Part shown: one piece after another, positions 1 through 7,416 of the stretch | Position numbering within the stretch: position 1 is the first letter of the stretch | Layout of the letters: each line of letters starts with the position of its first letter | Source: Chitinophagaceae bacterium | GTDB lineage: Bacteria; Bacteroidota; Bacteroidia; Chitinophagales; Chitinophagaceae | Length of the DNA stretch: 64,000 bases | NCBI GenBank assembly: GCA_017307755.1 | Contig: JAFKGQ010000003.1 | Span: 868,001-932,000, forward strand | Direction of reading: 5' to 3' | The notes under the pieces: generated by a model | Seen by the model: only the letters and a program-made list of their open reading frames with translations | Told to the model about the DNA's origin: nothing | Databases searched by the model: none | Position numbers and translations under genes: made by a program

Positions 1-127
1 CGGGGATGGGGATTATAATCCCTGCACATGCTCCTAATTACATAAAACCAAATGGCCGATTTAAAATGATTTTGACAATTATCAAAAGCGGGTACGAATA
101 AATACTTTTCAAGCTAAAATCACCACA

Positions 128-871
128 ATGAATAAAAACGCCTTCACCCAAAGTGGACGTCATTTTAAGTCCAATTTCATTAAACTGCCAGCGTCTTTTT
201 CGACGATGAATAGTGCACCAAACGGGCCAACAGGCTATTACTCTGCTCTTGTACATGAGGTAAGAAACCCGTTGTGTAATATTACTTTGGCATATGATGT
301 GCTAAAGCTAACTAACCTTGATGATGAACAGAGAGCATGCCTTAATATTATATTGAGAGGATCGGAACGGATCAAGGACCTGGTAAACGTTCTTTTGAAA
401 CTTGAAAGAATTGAATCGATCAAATACGATCTTTATTCCTTACAGCAATTACTGGAAGATGTTTTAATCATTGCAAGGGATAGGATCTTACTCAGAAACA
501 TTGAAGTCTCCAGGGAGTATGCTGCACCGCACTATAAAGTATCACTGGATATAGAGAAAATGAAAATTGCATTAATCAATCTCGTAAATAATGCGATTGA
601 TGCCATGCCTTCGAAAGGAGGAGAGTTAAAGGTGGTTACAAGATCAGTTGGGCAACTAAGCTTTGTTGAAATTCGAGACAATGGCATAGGCATTAGTAAG
701 GACAATCTAAAGAGGATCTTTGAGGCGTATTTCACCAATAAACCGGGTGGGATGGGGTTGGGATTATCTACAACACTCGATATTCTCAGTGCGAACCATG
801 CCAAAGTAGATGTTCAATCCGTGGAAGGAGTAGGAACGAGTTTTATACTTTCATTCGACAGGAGGCTATAG
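128..871 (+). CDS. Orphan sensor histidine kinase, soluble
   Basis: The protein has 247 residues and no membrane segment. The H-box HEVRNP gives phosphoacceptor His43. It is followed by a dimerisation helix pair and a HATPase_c domain with the N-box NLVNNAID, the G1 box DNGIGIS and the G2 box GMGLGLS. A short unconserved leader of about 40 residues replaces a sensor domain. The family autophosphorylates and passes phosphate to a response regulator, but none is adjacent, so it is an orphan or takes its input from a protein partner. It ends 13 bases before the convergent AraC-type gene. The core call is firm; the signal and partner are unknown. Confidence 0.88.
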   Translation: MNKNAFTQSGRHFKSNFIKLPASFSTMNSAPNGPTGYYSALVHEVRNPLCNITLAYDVLKLTNLDDEQRACLNIILRGSERIKDLVNVLLKLERIESIKYDLYSLQQLLEDVLIIARDRILLRNIEVSREYAAPHYKVSLDIEKMKIALINLVNNAIDAMPSKGGELKVVTRSVGQLSFVEIRDNGIGISKDNLKRIFEAYFTNKPGGMGLGLSTTLDILSANHAKVDVQSVEGVGTSFILSFDRRL

Positions 872-884
872 TCCATATACTAGT

Positions 885-1445
885 TTACAAGTCTTCCAAC
901 ATCGAGCGCCTCTTGTCTTTGAGCTTTTTAAAATGAGAAGGGGTCAGACCAGTGGACTTCTTAAACTGGGTGCAGAGATGCGCCACACTACTATAGTGCA
1001 TCTTGAAGGCAATCTCAGTAAGCGTTAGCTCATTGTAGACAAGAAATTCCTTCACGCGCTCTATCTTATGTGAAATAAAGAATTTTTCGATAGTAATACC
1101 CTGTACCTCCGAAAACAGATTGGCGAGATATGTATAATCGTAATCTAGTTTTTGACTCAAATAATCGGATAAATTGATGGCCAGCGGCTCTTCGGAATAA
1201 TGCACCAATTCAATAATGACAGTTTTAATTTTCTGGATCAATACACTTTTCTTATCATCCATCAATTCAAGCCCATACTTTAACAGTCCTTGCTTAATCT
1301 GTCCACGCTGGGCTGGTGAGATATTTTCCTCAATATCCGCTTCTCCTAATTCAACAGAAGTATATTTCAAGCCTAATCTTGTCAGTTCGTCTTTTACCAC
1401 CATTTTGCAGCGGATGCAGACCATATTTTTAATATAGAGCTTCAA
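885..1445 (-). CDS. AraC-family regulator with HMA-like N-terminus
   Basis: The protein has 186 residues. The C-terminal 100 residues form the double helix-turn-helix of AraC regulators (RVKEFLVYNELTLTEIAFKM, then the second helix pair ending in TGLTPSHFKKLK). The N-terminus reads MVCIRCKMVVKDELTRLGL, like the heavy-metal-associated fold with a Cys-x-x-Cys pair (Cys10, Cys13), and is followed by the LGEADI segment usual for this Bacteroidota subgroup. Metal sensing is an inference from that fold only. It converges on the upstream kinase, and no target gene is evident. Confidence 0.85.
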   Translation of the reverse strand: MKLYIKNMVCIRCKMVVKDELTRLGLKYTSVELGEADIEENISPAQRGQIKQGLLKYGLELMDDKKSVLIQKIKTVIIELVHYSEEPLAINLSDYLSQKLDYDYTYLANLFSEVQGITIEKFFISHKIERVKEFLVYNELTLTEIAFKMHYSSVAHLCTQFKKSTGLTPSHFKKLKDKRRSMLEDL

Positions 1446-1846
1446 AGAGAAAAATATTAAAGAGCGGCAGTATTCGGAGAACTGGAAAGAATTAGCTTGT
1501 CAAATGAAAGGTAGCAAATTTTAGTCATACTGCAATTATTACTCTATTGTCATTTTGAGGGAAGGCTTATATTGTCCATGGTAGAAAATAAATGGGGCCA
1601 GAATAGAAATTCAGCCCCTTTATTAAAATCCAATATCCTATGAAAAACCTGAGCAAAGATCGGGCTTTACATGGCTGCAACATTACAGGGTTATCCTCAG
1701 TCATTATATATTTCACACATTTAAAGAACCGCGGCTACTTAACAGGCTTCGCATTCCGGTCTCCACGTCTTTTAGTGTCAGGTGTGTGTCTTATCCGCCC
1801 TCTCCGCAAAATCATGGGAATTCAACAGAATCCACGGAAATCATCA
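1446..1846. other. Gene-free stretch
   Basis: No convincing gene is seen. An 82-codon open frame at 1640-1888 (+) has no recognisable domain and runs straight into the hairpin at 1847-1880, so it is not accepted. The string CCCTCTCCGCA at 1798-1808 matches the end of the 64-base repeats at 2614 and 12304, and like them it is followed by a hairpin. Confidence 0.5.
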
Positions 1847-1880
1847 AAAAGCCTTCAGACAATATTTTCTGAAGGCTTTT
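1847..1880. terminator. Hairpin terminator, usable both ways
   Basis: A 13-base perfect stem (AAAAGCCTTCAGA with TCTGAAGGCTTTT) closes an 8-base loop. A-rich and T-rich flanks lie on both sides, so it can end transcription from either strand, including read-through from the left. Confidence 0.75.
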
Positions 1881-1934
1881 CTATTTAAGATTCTAACCCA
1901 ATGATACATGACCCTTAATGTGCGCCTGTAACTT

Positions 1935-2299
1935 TTAATGGCTGTTTTTATGTTTATGGTAGATAAATTCCAAATCACTACTGCACATATGATCTTTTTT
2001 TTGTGCTAAATTCTGCAAGAAAATCAACTTCAAGTTTGCTAGTAAATTTTCCCTCCAGGAAAGTAAAAGAGCTTTCAAATAGTCCTGATCCAGGTGCCAG
2101 TCATAAGCTTGCTTTGATTTATAAAACGCAAAGAGTACGAGTGTATTGGACATTTCGGCTTTGGTAGTCAATGTAAAGGTCTCACAACCTTCCTCGCCTT
2201 GAATAATATTCCTGGTTTCGCGAGCGTAAGCAAGACAGTATCGATAAATTCGGGTTGTACCGTCATTTTTACAAGGGTAATGATCTTGTTGTTTTTCAT
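1935..2299 (-). pseudogene. Antibiotic-biosynthesis-monooxygenase (ABM) fold gene, frameshifted
   Basis: From ATG at 2299 the frame reads MKNNKIITLVKMTVQPEFID, the usual start of ABM-fold quinol monooxygenase-like proteins, and stops early. The rest of the fold (EEGCETF, TLVLFAFYKSKQAYDWHL) lies in another frame that runs to the stop at 1935. The two frames meet around 2217-2228, and one missing base explains the switch. An intact copy would have about 120 residues, normal for the family. Either this is a real pseudogene or it is a sequencing error. The open frame that starts further upstream at 2369 has an unlikely N-terminus. Confidence 0.7.
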
Positions 2300-2493
2300 T
2301 TTGTTTTAAATTAACATTAAACGGGACCGGAAGTCCAACGATACGCCCGGGCACGGAAATTCCTACCACTTACTTATGAAGTTTCTGATTAAACCGCTTC
2401 GTAGTCATGTAGAAAGTCGTTGATTTTCAATAAATCTCTAATGAAAATGTTCGAAAAGTGTCCCCTCCAGTCCGCCAGCCCAAAATCAACACT

Positions 2494-2525
2494 ACCCTCG
2501 CCAATAGGCGAGGGTTATTTTTTGG
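2494..2525 (+). terminator. Rho-independent terminator, plus strand
   Basis: The 9-base stem ACCCTCGCC / GGCGAGGGT with an AATA loop is followed by TATTTTTT. It lies inside the nested palindrome. Confidence 0.7.
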
Positions 2526-2568
2526 CCGCGAGCGCGATGCGAACTTGTTCGTGAGAGCGTGAGCGGAC

Positions 2569-2591
2569 AAAAAATGCCGCACGAAGTGCGG
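2569..2591 (-). terminator. Rho-independent terminator, minus strand
   Basis: Read on the minus strand, the stem CCGCAC / GTGCGG with a 3-base loop is followed by a run of six T. It opposes the terminator at 2494-2525. Confidence 0.6.
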
Positions 2592-2613
2592 TAGTGTTGA
2601 TTTTGGGCTGAAG

Positions 2614-2677
2614 CCCCCCACCGGGATCACCGGAGGCGGCCGTCCAGGGCGCGGAGGTAATCCTTCTCTCTCCGCAG
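2614..2677 (+). repeat. 64-bp direct repeat, left copy (candidate attachment site)
   Basis: This stretch matches 12304-12367 at 58 of 64 positions in the same orientation. Its last 25 bases (GGAGGTAA..., ending CTCTCCGCAG) resemble the T-arm and acceptor end of a tRNA-Ser with a damaged T-loop. A hairpin terminator follows directly, as after a tRNA. The repeat pair brackets about 9.6 kb of accessory genes. Confidence 0.6.
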
Positions 2678-2692
2678 AAATTCACGAAAATT

Positions 2693-2727
2693 GCCCTCAA
2701 GTTATTACATTTGAGGGCTTTCTTTTT
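2693..2727 (+). terminator. Hairpin terminator after the left repeat
   Basis: The stem GCCCTCAA (2693-2700) pairs with TTGAGGGC (2711-2718) and is followed by TTTCTTTTTG. It sits 15 bases after the 64-base repeat. Confidence 0.7.
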
Positions 2728-2786
2728 GTCCAAATTTTTCCAAACCCTTTTCGCGTCCTTCTCTAACCAGGTAGTTTCCAACCAAT

Positions 2787-2811
2787 AAGGGTTCGAATCC
2801 CCTCGCCGATG
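2787..2811 (+). other. tRNA 3'-end fragment (T-arm plus acceptor strand)
   Basis: AAGGG-TTCGAAT-CCCCT forms a T-arm with the invariant TTCGAAT loop and one mismatch. It is followed by seven bases (CGCCGAT) in the acceptor position. No matching 5' acceptor strand, D-arm or anticodon arm is present within 100 bases upstream, so this is a fragment and not a gene. Such fragments are typically left where mobile elements integrate into tRNA 3' ends. Confidence 0.5.
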
Positions 2812-2835
2812 AATTGCTTTTTTAAAAACAAACCA

Positions 2836-3054
2836 ATGTCTACCAAAAAGAAAACTGAATCAATAAATCCCAAACGCGAGCAACTTACGCCGGAGAAGTT
2901 AAGGGAACTCTCTGGACTGAATTTATCGGATGAACAGGCGAAAGATGTTATTTGGTCTTTGACTAAATACGCACAGATTATATACGGTTATTCCGTACAG
3001 CAAGAACAAGTAAATAAGTGTCAGAATGAATCAGGAACCGGATCGGAAGAATAG
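2836..3054 (+). CDS. Small mobile-element-associated protein
   Basis: From ATG 2836 the protein has 72 residues with a basic start (MSTKKK) and the pattern LTPEKLRELSGLNLSDEQAK followed by a helix ending KYAQIIYGY. The 48-residue protein at 58847-58993, beside the serine recombinase, has the same layout (LSPEKAEEML... VSVAQAVIVLEFLRKLADIVV), so the two appear related. The open frame extends to ATG 2809 inside the tRNA fragment; the internal start is preferred because the longer N-terminus is derived from tRNA sequence. Its function is unknown, and it marks a former element end. Confidence 0.6.
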   Translation: MSTKKKTESINPKREQLTPEKLRELSGLNLSDEQAKDVIWSLTKYAQIIYGYSVQQEQVNKCQNESGTGSEE

Positions 3055-3269
3055 CGGATAAATTATTCAAAGTCCACTGTAATCTTTGTTCCTGCCCTCA
3101 ATGTTTGTAAATCCTACTTGGTAATAAAACTCCATAGAGACTGAAACCGATGCCAATACTAAATTTGCAAAAAGGGTGTTTTTACTGGCCGTCGATTAAT
3201 GAATAACAGGTATTTTCGAAGATCGTTCATCCTAGCATATTAGATTTTTTCACACTCAACCGCCACCTC

Positions 3270-3578
3270 ATGTTACATTCATACAACCCAGAGAATGAAA
3301 AGCTCACGCAGTTTGCTGTTTTATTAGATCGAGCAGCAAAAGGAGAGGCGAACTATGCAACTGTCGTCAATGACATCATTCACGAGACGCACCAGTTTGC
3401 AACTGGAGAAAAAACACTTTATGATATTAGCCGGGATCACACGAATATCATTTTGCTGTTGTCAGACGCTGATAAGGATTATTTCGAGCATCTAGCCGAC
3501 GATCCTAACAAATATGGCCCTCAAACCTATAAGCGGGTTCTCTCACTGATCAAACCAAGTCAAACCCCTACTGTTTAA
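3270..3578 (+). CDS. Unknown protein, first gene of a three-gene cassette
   Basis: The protein has 102 residues, is probably helical and acidic, and has no motif I recognise. It stands 20 bases before the metallopeptidase gene, which is 4 bases before the dCTP-deaminase-like gene, so the three are almost certainly co-transcribed. In such a compact cassette a small first protein could be a regulator, immunity partner or substrate of the peptidase; this is inference. The 215 bases upstream hold no gene. Confidence 0.7.
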   Translation: MLHSYNPENEKLTQFAVLLDRAAKGEANYATVVNDIIHETHQFATGEKTLYDISRDHTNIILLLSDADKDYFEHLADDPNKYGPQTYKRVLSLIKPSQTPTV

Positions 3579-3598
3579 TAATTTCAAGAAACGATTGC

Positions 3599-4765
3599 AT
3601 GCAGCCAAAATTACTAGAATTGCATTTCTCGCAATTGCAGACCGAATGGAGTACTTCGAAATACAATAATTATTCCGACGATAGAAAAAACATATATCAC
3701 GCAAAACTGGCCACTATCATAGAAGGGCTCGGCAAAGAAGATTTTGCGACTCTGGATGATTCCCAGATTCAGGAAAGATACTGGGTGATATTTTTCGTTT
3801 TTAAGAGCTTGGAATTCTTGAATCACAGCACGAGATCTACCATTCCTTTTGAAATGGTATATGTGCTAGAGGTAGCACTAAAAGAATGGTCGCCAGCCAA
3901 TGACTATATTATCGTCACTTCGCTCACAAATGGTATGAATGAATTCAGCTTTGACGGTTCTCTAAGCTTTTACCCATTCATATACAAGTATATAGAAAAT
4001 TTATATGGCGTATATTTCGATTACAAATTGGTACAGATCAATTTGCCGGAGAGTACTTCCAGAGATTATTTGGCTAATGTGGTCCTGTATCACGAACTAG
4101 GGCATTTTATAGAAAAGAAATTTGCTATTACCCGGGTTATTTATAAGGAACTACTGGCTGCTGTGAGACGTGCTAGCGATCCAGCTGAGATAAATAATAT
4201 ATATCGATTTTTTCCTTATTTACGGTTGCCTGCCAAAGTGGACGAGTTCGAAAATGACTATCAAGAATACAATCAGCTATCCATGCACATTAGCGAGTAT
4301 TTTTGCGATCTATTTGCCAGCCAATATGTTAAAGATTGTTCGAATTTTTATCTGGAATATGTTACCCTGAATCAAGCTGTTGAGAGTTCCACACATCCTT
4401 CCACGATTAATCGGATTATTTTTATTAATGAGTACTTGGATAACAAAGGCGGCTTTGTATTAAGCGAATACAAACGAATTGTCAAACGAATTACAGGTAT
4501 GGAAATTGGCTATAAGGGCAAAGACTTTAGCACGTCCAATTTTGAAAGCCTGATACCCGTTGAAGTAAAGGAACTCAGCGAACTTCACGGGTTATTTCAT
4601 TACGGCTGGAAAGTTTGGTTAGGGGAGTGGGAGAATATCCGGCAAAAGGCAGAGATCCAATTCACCCTCTCCAATGCCGATGTCTATGCGATTATCAACA
4701 ACCTAATTGAGAAGTCGATTGGAAATTTCATTGTTAAAAACGAGTGGGAACTTGTAAAAGCATAA
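3599..4765 (+). CDS. HExxH zinc metallopeptidase-like protein
   Basis: The protein has 388 residues with no signal peptide, so it is cytoplasmic. YHELGHFIEKKF carries the HExxH zinc motif (His165, Glu166, His169). ISEYFCDLFASQYV, 64 residues later, places Glu233 and Asp237 where gluzincin-type peptidases put the third zinc ligand. The 150 residues before the motif and the 150 after it match nothing I recognise. It lies between a small unknown gene and a nucleotide-hydrolase-like gene. A peptidase paired with a dNTP enzyme suggests proteolytic activation of a nucleotide-depleting effector, but the sequence alone does not prove this. Confidence 0.75.
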   Translation: MQPKLLELHFSQLQTEWSTSKYNNYSDDRKNIYHAKLATIIEGLGKEDFATLDDSQIQERYWVIFFVFKSLEFLNHSTRSTIPFEMVYVLEVALKEWSPANDYIIVTSLTNGMNEFSFDGSLSFYPFIYKYIENLYGVYFDYKLVQINLPESTSRDYLANVVLYHELGHFIEKKFAITRVIYKELLAAVRRASDPAEINNIYRFFPYLRLPAKVDEFENDYQEYNQLSMHISEYFCDLFASQYVKDCSNFYLEYVTLNQAVESSTHPSTINRIIFINEYLDNKGGFVLSEYKRIVKRITGMEIGYKGKDFSTSNFESLIPVEVKELSELHGLFHYGWKVWLGEWENIRQKAEIQFTLSNADVYAIINNLIEKSIGNFIVKNEWELVKA

Positions 4766-4769
4766 AGCT

Positions 4770-5378
4770 ATGAACCTGGTAAAGGCAGATATAGACCAAC
4801 TGATACAGCAAGGCAAATTGACCATAAGCCCTTTGCTCGATGCAAAGCAAATAGGTGATATGGTCATCGATTTTCGGTTGGGCACTGATTTTTTGGTCGC
4901 TATTGATGGCAGCAACCCTTTTATTGATGCCTCTTTAAATAATAATGACAAATTCCCGATCAAAAATTCGTTCCAGGAAACAAGAAGAAAGTTGGGCGAG
5001 ACCTTTCTTTTTCATCCGCATCAGACGGTTCTTGCTAGTTCCCTGGAATATGTCAAGCTGCCTAAAGACGTTTATGTGGAATTAACCATGCGTAGTTCTT
5101 ATCTGCGGCTGGGGCTTTCACTCGCCTCAATTGTACAGCCAGGATATTGCGGATGCTTTTCAATTGAGTTGACCAATGTGAACAAGATACCCGTAAATCT
5201 CACGGTTGGGGCGCCGATAATGCAAGCCCGACTGTTCAAAATCAGCGTTGAATCGAATTATTTTTCCAAACGAAGAAAGTATATGTGTCAGGTAAGACCG
5301 CTCATCTCGGCAGTAGCAACGGATGGTGACTTCGCTCATTTGCACGAAATCTGGAAGCAGAATAATTATCAAACTTGA
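4770..5378 (+). CDS. dCTP deaminase / dUTPase-fold protein
   Basis: The protein has 202 residues, near the 190-200 usual for dCTP deaminases. LTISPLLDAKQIGDMVIDFRLG matches the family N-terminus. RSSYLRLGL (Ser109, Ser110, Arg113) matches the catalytic Ser-Ser-x-x-Arg-x-Gly motif, and IELTN supplies the conserved Glu133. The family deaminates dCTP to dUTP or hydrolyses dUTP. The C-terminal 40 residues are unlike the housekeeping enzyme. It follows the metallopeptidase by 4 bases and converges on the ImmA-like gene 6 bases away. In this setting dNTP depletion during phage infection is plausible. Which reaction it catalyses cannot be read from the sequence. Confidence 0.78.
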   Translation: MNLVKADIDQLIQQGKLTISPLLDAKQIGDMVIDFRLGTDFLVAIDGSNPFIDASLNNNDKFPIKNSFQETRRKLGETFLFHPHQTVLASSLEYVKLPKDVYVELTMRSSYLRLGLSLASIVQPGYCGCFSIELTNVNKIPVNLTVGAPIMQARLFKISVESNYFSKRRKYMCQVRPLISAVATDGDFAHLHEIWKQNNYQT

Positions 5379-5384
5379 TCCTTG

Positions 5385-6275
5385 CTAACGCGCAGTTGTC
5401 AGAATCAGGTCAATTTTACTGGATTGCTTTTCGCCGGCTGGAAAAAGAAATACGAGCCCGTTGTAATGGTTATTAAAAAACTGGTAGTGAAAGCATTGAT
5501 TCCCGTTACCGGTTCCAATCTCCACGGTTCCGGGAATGATACCCTTCCGATTGGAATAATAGTCTTTTGCAAAACTCCACTCGAGCCCAAACAATTCGGG
5601 CCATTCAATGTCACCAAAGGTCGTGAGGAATCGTGAAGAAGCAAAAAAATTGCGTTTGGGAAATCCGGGAATGGACTGAATGGGGGATGCTTTATCCAGT
5701 ACAAGCAACGCGCATCTTTTTGGAGATTGTTCAATATATTTTCTCAGGGTTGCATGCAGGGAGGCACCAAAGCGTTTGGATAAGGCTACTGCCGCGTCGA
5801 TGCCCAAATGTAGTTTTTTTAGCTCGCTAAAAAAGATTTCATGTTGAAAGAGCGTGACAGAGGCGAAATAATTCGCCTCCTGTTCAAATTCCTCGATGGC
5901 ATGCTGACTGAGAGAATCGTCATCATCTTCGAGAACCTCGTAAATGGTCTGTTGCCAGGGTAGTACACCGTGGCCTGTTTCATGCAACTTGACAAAATTT
6001 CTCCGCGTCGGTAACTGTGAAAGATCCAAGTAGATAGTTTTCCTCGAGCGGTCAAAAAGACCCCTGAGTTTTCCCAGCGCACGGAACAAGGCTTCCGGAG
6101 CTTGTTGTAAGTAGCCTTCGTGTACCTTTGAAATATCAATCTGCTTGTTGATTACTAATTCCGTAAAATCAACGATTTTGCCAACAGGCGTAGGCAGTAT
6201 CCCCCAGGCACGACTTCCTTTTAGAATAGCCTGTGAAATCTTGTCGATATCGCCGGCGGAAGGAAGCTCGGTCAT
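5385..6275 (-). CDS. ImmA/IrrE-family metallopeptidase
   Basis: The protein has 296 residues. VKLHETGHGVLPWQ holds the HExxH motif (His98, Glu99, His102), and the downstream EEFEQEANYFAS has the usual third-ligand Glu (about Glu133) of ImmA/IrrE peptidases. The roughly 150 residues after it form a C-terminal extension seen in larger members. These proteins cleave a partner XRE repressor in response to stress or infection. Its start overlaps the stop of the XRE gene by 4 bases, so the two are translationally coupled, and the pair faces the ubiquitin-like operon. Cleavage of the repressor at 6272-6610 is the natural hypothesis. Confidence 0.85.
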   Translation of the reverse strand: MTELPSAGDIDKISQAILKGSRAWGILPTPVGKIVDFTELVINKQIDISKVHEGYLQQAPEALFRALGKLRGLFDRSRKTIYLDLSQLPTRRNFVKLHETGHGVLPWQQTIYEVLEDDDDSLSQHAIEEFEQEANYFASVTLFQHEIFFSELKKLHLGIDAAVALSKRFGASLHATLRKYIEQSPKRCALLVLDKASPIQSIPGFPKRNFFASSRFLTTFGDIEWPELFGLEWSFAKDYYSNRKGIIPGTVEIGTGNGNQCFHYQFFNNHYNGLVFLFPAGEKQSSKIDLILTTAR

Positions 6276-6610
6276 CTTTTTCCGCTGAATCGTAAGAACT
6301 TTAGATATTCCAGCAATGCCTGCTCTTCTTCACTGTTCAATTTTTCAGCCGACAAAGCGGCAGTATTCAGCAACTGGCTTTTTTGGGGCGACGCCGATTC
6401 GATGATACCCGCAGCGTAAAGAAGGCTATCAAGTTCCACCTGGTACAAGCTAGCTAGCTTATACAGAACATTGGCTGACGGTTTCTTGATCTTGTCGTTC
6501 TCCAATTGGCTCAGATAGGCATTAGAGATGCCTGTTGCTTCTTCAACCTGTCGCAACGTGAGGGACATTATTTCCCGGGAGTCCTTTAATGTTTTTCCGA
6601 GAGATTTCAT
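6272..6610 (-). CDS. XRE/Cro-type HTH repressor
   Basis: The protein has 112 residues. The N-terminal 65 form a classic HTH_3 domain (LRQVEEATGISNAYLSQLEN, then the second helix pair). A linker and a helical tail (LNSEEEQALLEYLKFLRFSGKR) follow, where an ImmA partner could cut. It is transcribed from the minus promoter at 6643-6673 and overlaps the peptidase gene by 4 bases. It most likely represses itself and the divergent ubiquitin-like operon through the direct repeat at 6657-6684. Confidence 0.88.
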   Translation of the reverse strand: MKSLGKTLKDSREIMSLTLRQVEEATGISNAYLSQLENDKIKKPSANVLYKLASLYQVELDSLLYAAGIIESASPQKSQLLNTAALSAEKLNSEEEQALLEYLKFLRFSGKR

Positions 6611-6642
6611 ACAAGTGAATGTTATACAATTTGTTGTGATTT

Positions 6643-6673
6643 CAAAGTTAAGATATTTTGCTCAGTCAAACAA
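6643..6673 (-). promoter_or_regulatory. Bacteroidota-type promoter for the XRE/ImmA pair
   Basis: On the minus strand TTG (6673-6671), 20 bases, then TAACTTTG (6650-6643) fit the TTG-N20-TAnnTTTG consensus exactly. The XRE start lies 33 bases downstream. Confidence 0.7.
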
Positions 6674-6684
6674 ACTTTGCTAAG
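6657..6684. promoter_or_regulatory. Direct-repeat operator candidate
   Basis: TTTGCTCAG (6657-6665) and TTTGCTAAG (6676-6684) are 9-base direct repeats with one mismatch, 19 bases apart, about two helical turns. They overlap the upstream element of the XRE promoter and sit just upstream of that of the operon promoter. XRE proteins are the likely binder. Confidence 0.5.
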
Positions 6685-6711
6685 TATTTAAATAATTTTA
6701 ACAAGCAATGC

Positions 6712-6742
6712 TTGATAGATTTAGATTTTTTATGTACCTTTG
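6712..6742 (+). promoter_or_regulatory. Bacteroidota-type promoter for the ubiquitin-like operon
   Basis: TTG (6712-6714), 20 bases, then TACCTTTG (6735-6742) fit the consensus. Transcription would start near 6749, so the first usable start codon is ATG 6763, not the in-frame codon at 6658. The leader is only about 14 bases. Confidence 0.75.
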
Positions 6743-6762
6743 AGTATCTAAACACAATTCAT

Positions 6763-7416
6763 ATGTCACAGGCTAAATTCGAATTTTTTGTAGAAGACAT
6801 TAAATATCAATGGGATTCGCAGTACATCACAGGCGCGGAAATCAGGGCGTTGGCTCATTTAGAGGGACCGGAAGAGCTATTTCTTTCGGTGGTAGAGCCT
6901 TGGGATGACAAACCGATCGCAGCAGATGAAAAAGTTGATTTGGGCAGAGGAACGCAACGCCTCTACCTTAAAAAAAAGCTAACCATTACGATTAATAAGG
7001 TATCCTTCGAGTGGGGGCAGGAGTATATCACCCTCGAGCAGATCAGAGAACTGGGCAAGATTGCTCAGGACCACGAAATCTTTTTGGAAATAGCAAGACC
7101 CGGAGAAGACGAGCTCGTGACAGCTGGCAAACCGATTAATGTCGCCTTGCGCGGTACGGAGCACTTCCACGACCGGCCTAGGGAGATAATTATTATTGTA
7201 AATGGCACACCTAAAAAATGGGACAAGGACAAGATAACCTTTCGCGAAGTAATCATACTAGCCTTCGACATCTATATCGATCGCCCCACTATGGTGTATA
7301 CCGTTGCCTATGAAGACGGACCGCATCAAAATCCGGAAGGATCAATGGTTAGGGACTCGGTAGTTTTTGTAAAGAATAAAATGATCTTTCATGCAACAGC
7401 AACTGATAAATCTTAG
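6763..7416 (+). CDS. Multiubiquitin protein, three ubiquitin-like repeats
   Basis: The protein has 217 residues and holds three tandem beta-grasp repeats of about 70 residues. Each opens with a short strand and x-W-[DG] (FEFFVEDIKYQWD; LTITINKVSFEWG; IIIIVNGTPKKWD) followed by YIT/YIT/KIT and a helix. This is the bacterial multiubiquitin domain. It does not end in Gly-Gly; the tail reads FHATATDKS, so any conjugation needs trimming or another chemistry. The start is set by the promoter at 6712-6742. It overlaps the E2-like gene by 26 bases. Family knowledge places it as the modifier of a bacterial ubiquitin-like pathway; its targets are unknown. Confidence 0.9.
   Translation: MSQAKFEFFVEDIKYQWDSQYITGAEIRALAHLEGPEELFLSVVEPWDDKPIAADEKVDLGRGTQRLYLKKKLTITINKVSFEWGQEYITLEQIRELGKIAQDHEIFLEIARPGEDELVTAGKPINVALRGTEHFHDRPREIIIIVNGTPKKWDKDKITFREVIILAFDIYIDRPTMVYTVAYEDGPHQNPEGSMVRDSVVFVKNKMIFHATATDKS

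Larger units (their letters stand above)
2476..2610. repeat. Nested palindrome with 21-bp perfect inverted ends
   Basis: The arms 2476-2496 and 2590-2610 are perfect 21-base inverted repeats (CAGCCCAAAATCAACACTACC and its complement). The 93 bases between them hold three further hairpins: 2494-2515, one around CGAAC/GTTCG near 2540, and 2577-2591. The outer two are terminator-like and face each other. This is either a small non-autonomous mobile element or an elaborate bidirectional terminator. It carries no coding sequence. Confidence 0.6.

Noticed and set aside
1640..1888. 82-codon open frame on the plus strand
   Set aside because: It has no domain, odd composition, and ends inside the hairpin terminator at 1847-1880.
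2427..2781. Two minus-strand open frames of 67 and 88 codons
   Set aside because: They translate the nested palindrome and the tRNA-like repeat antisense; the peptide looks like tRNA read-through, not a protein.
2700..2812. Complete tRNA ending at 2811
   Set aside because: Only the T-arm and acceptor 3' strand exist; no matching 5' strand, D-arm or anticodon arm was found.
6658..6762. N-terminal extension of the multiubiquitin protein
   Set aside because: It lies upstream of and across the promoter at 6712-6742, so it is not in the transcript.
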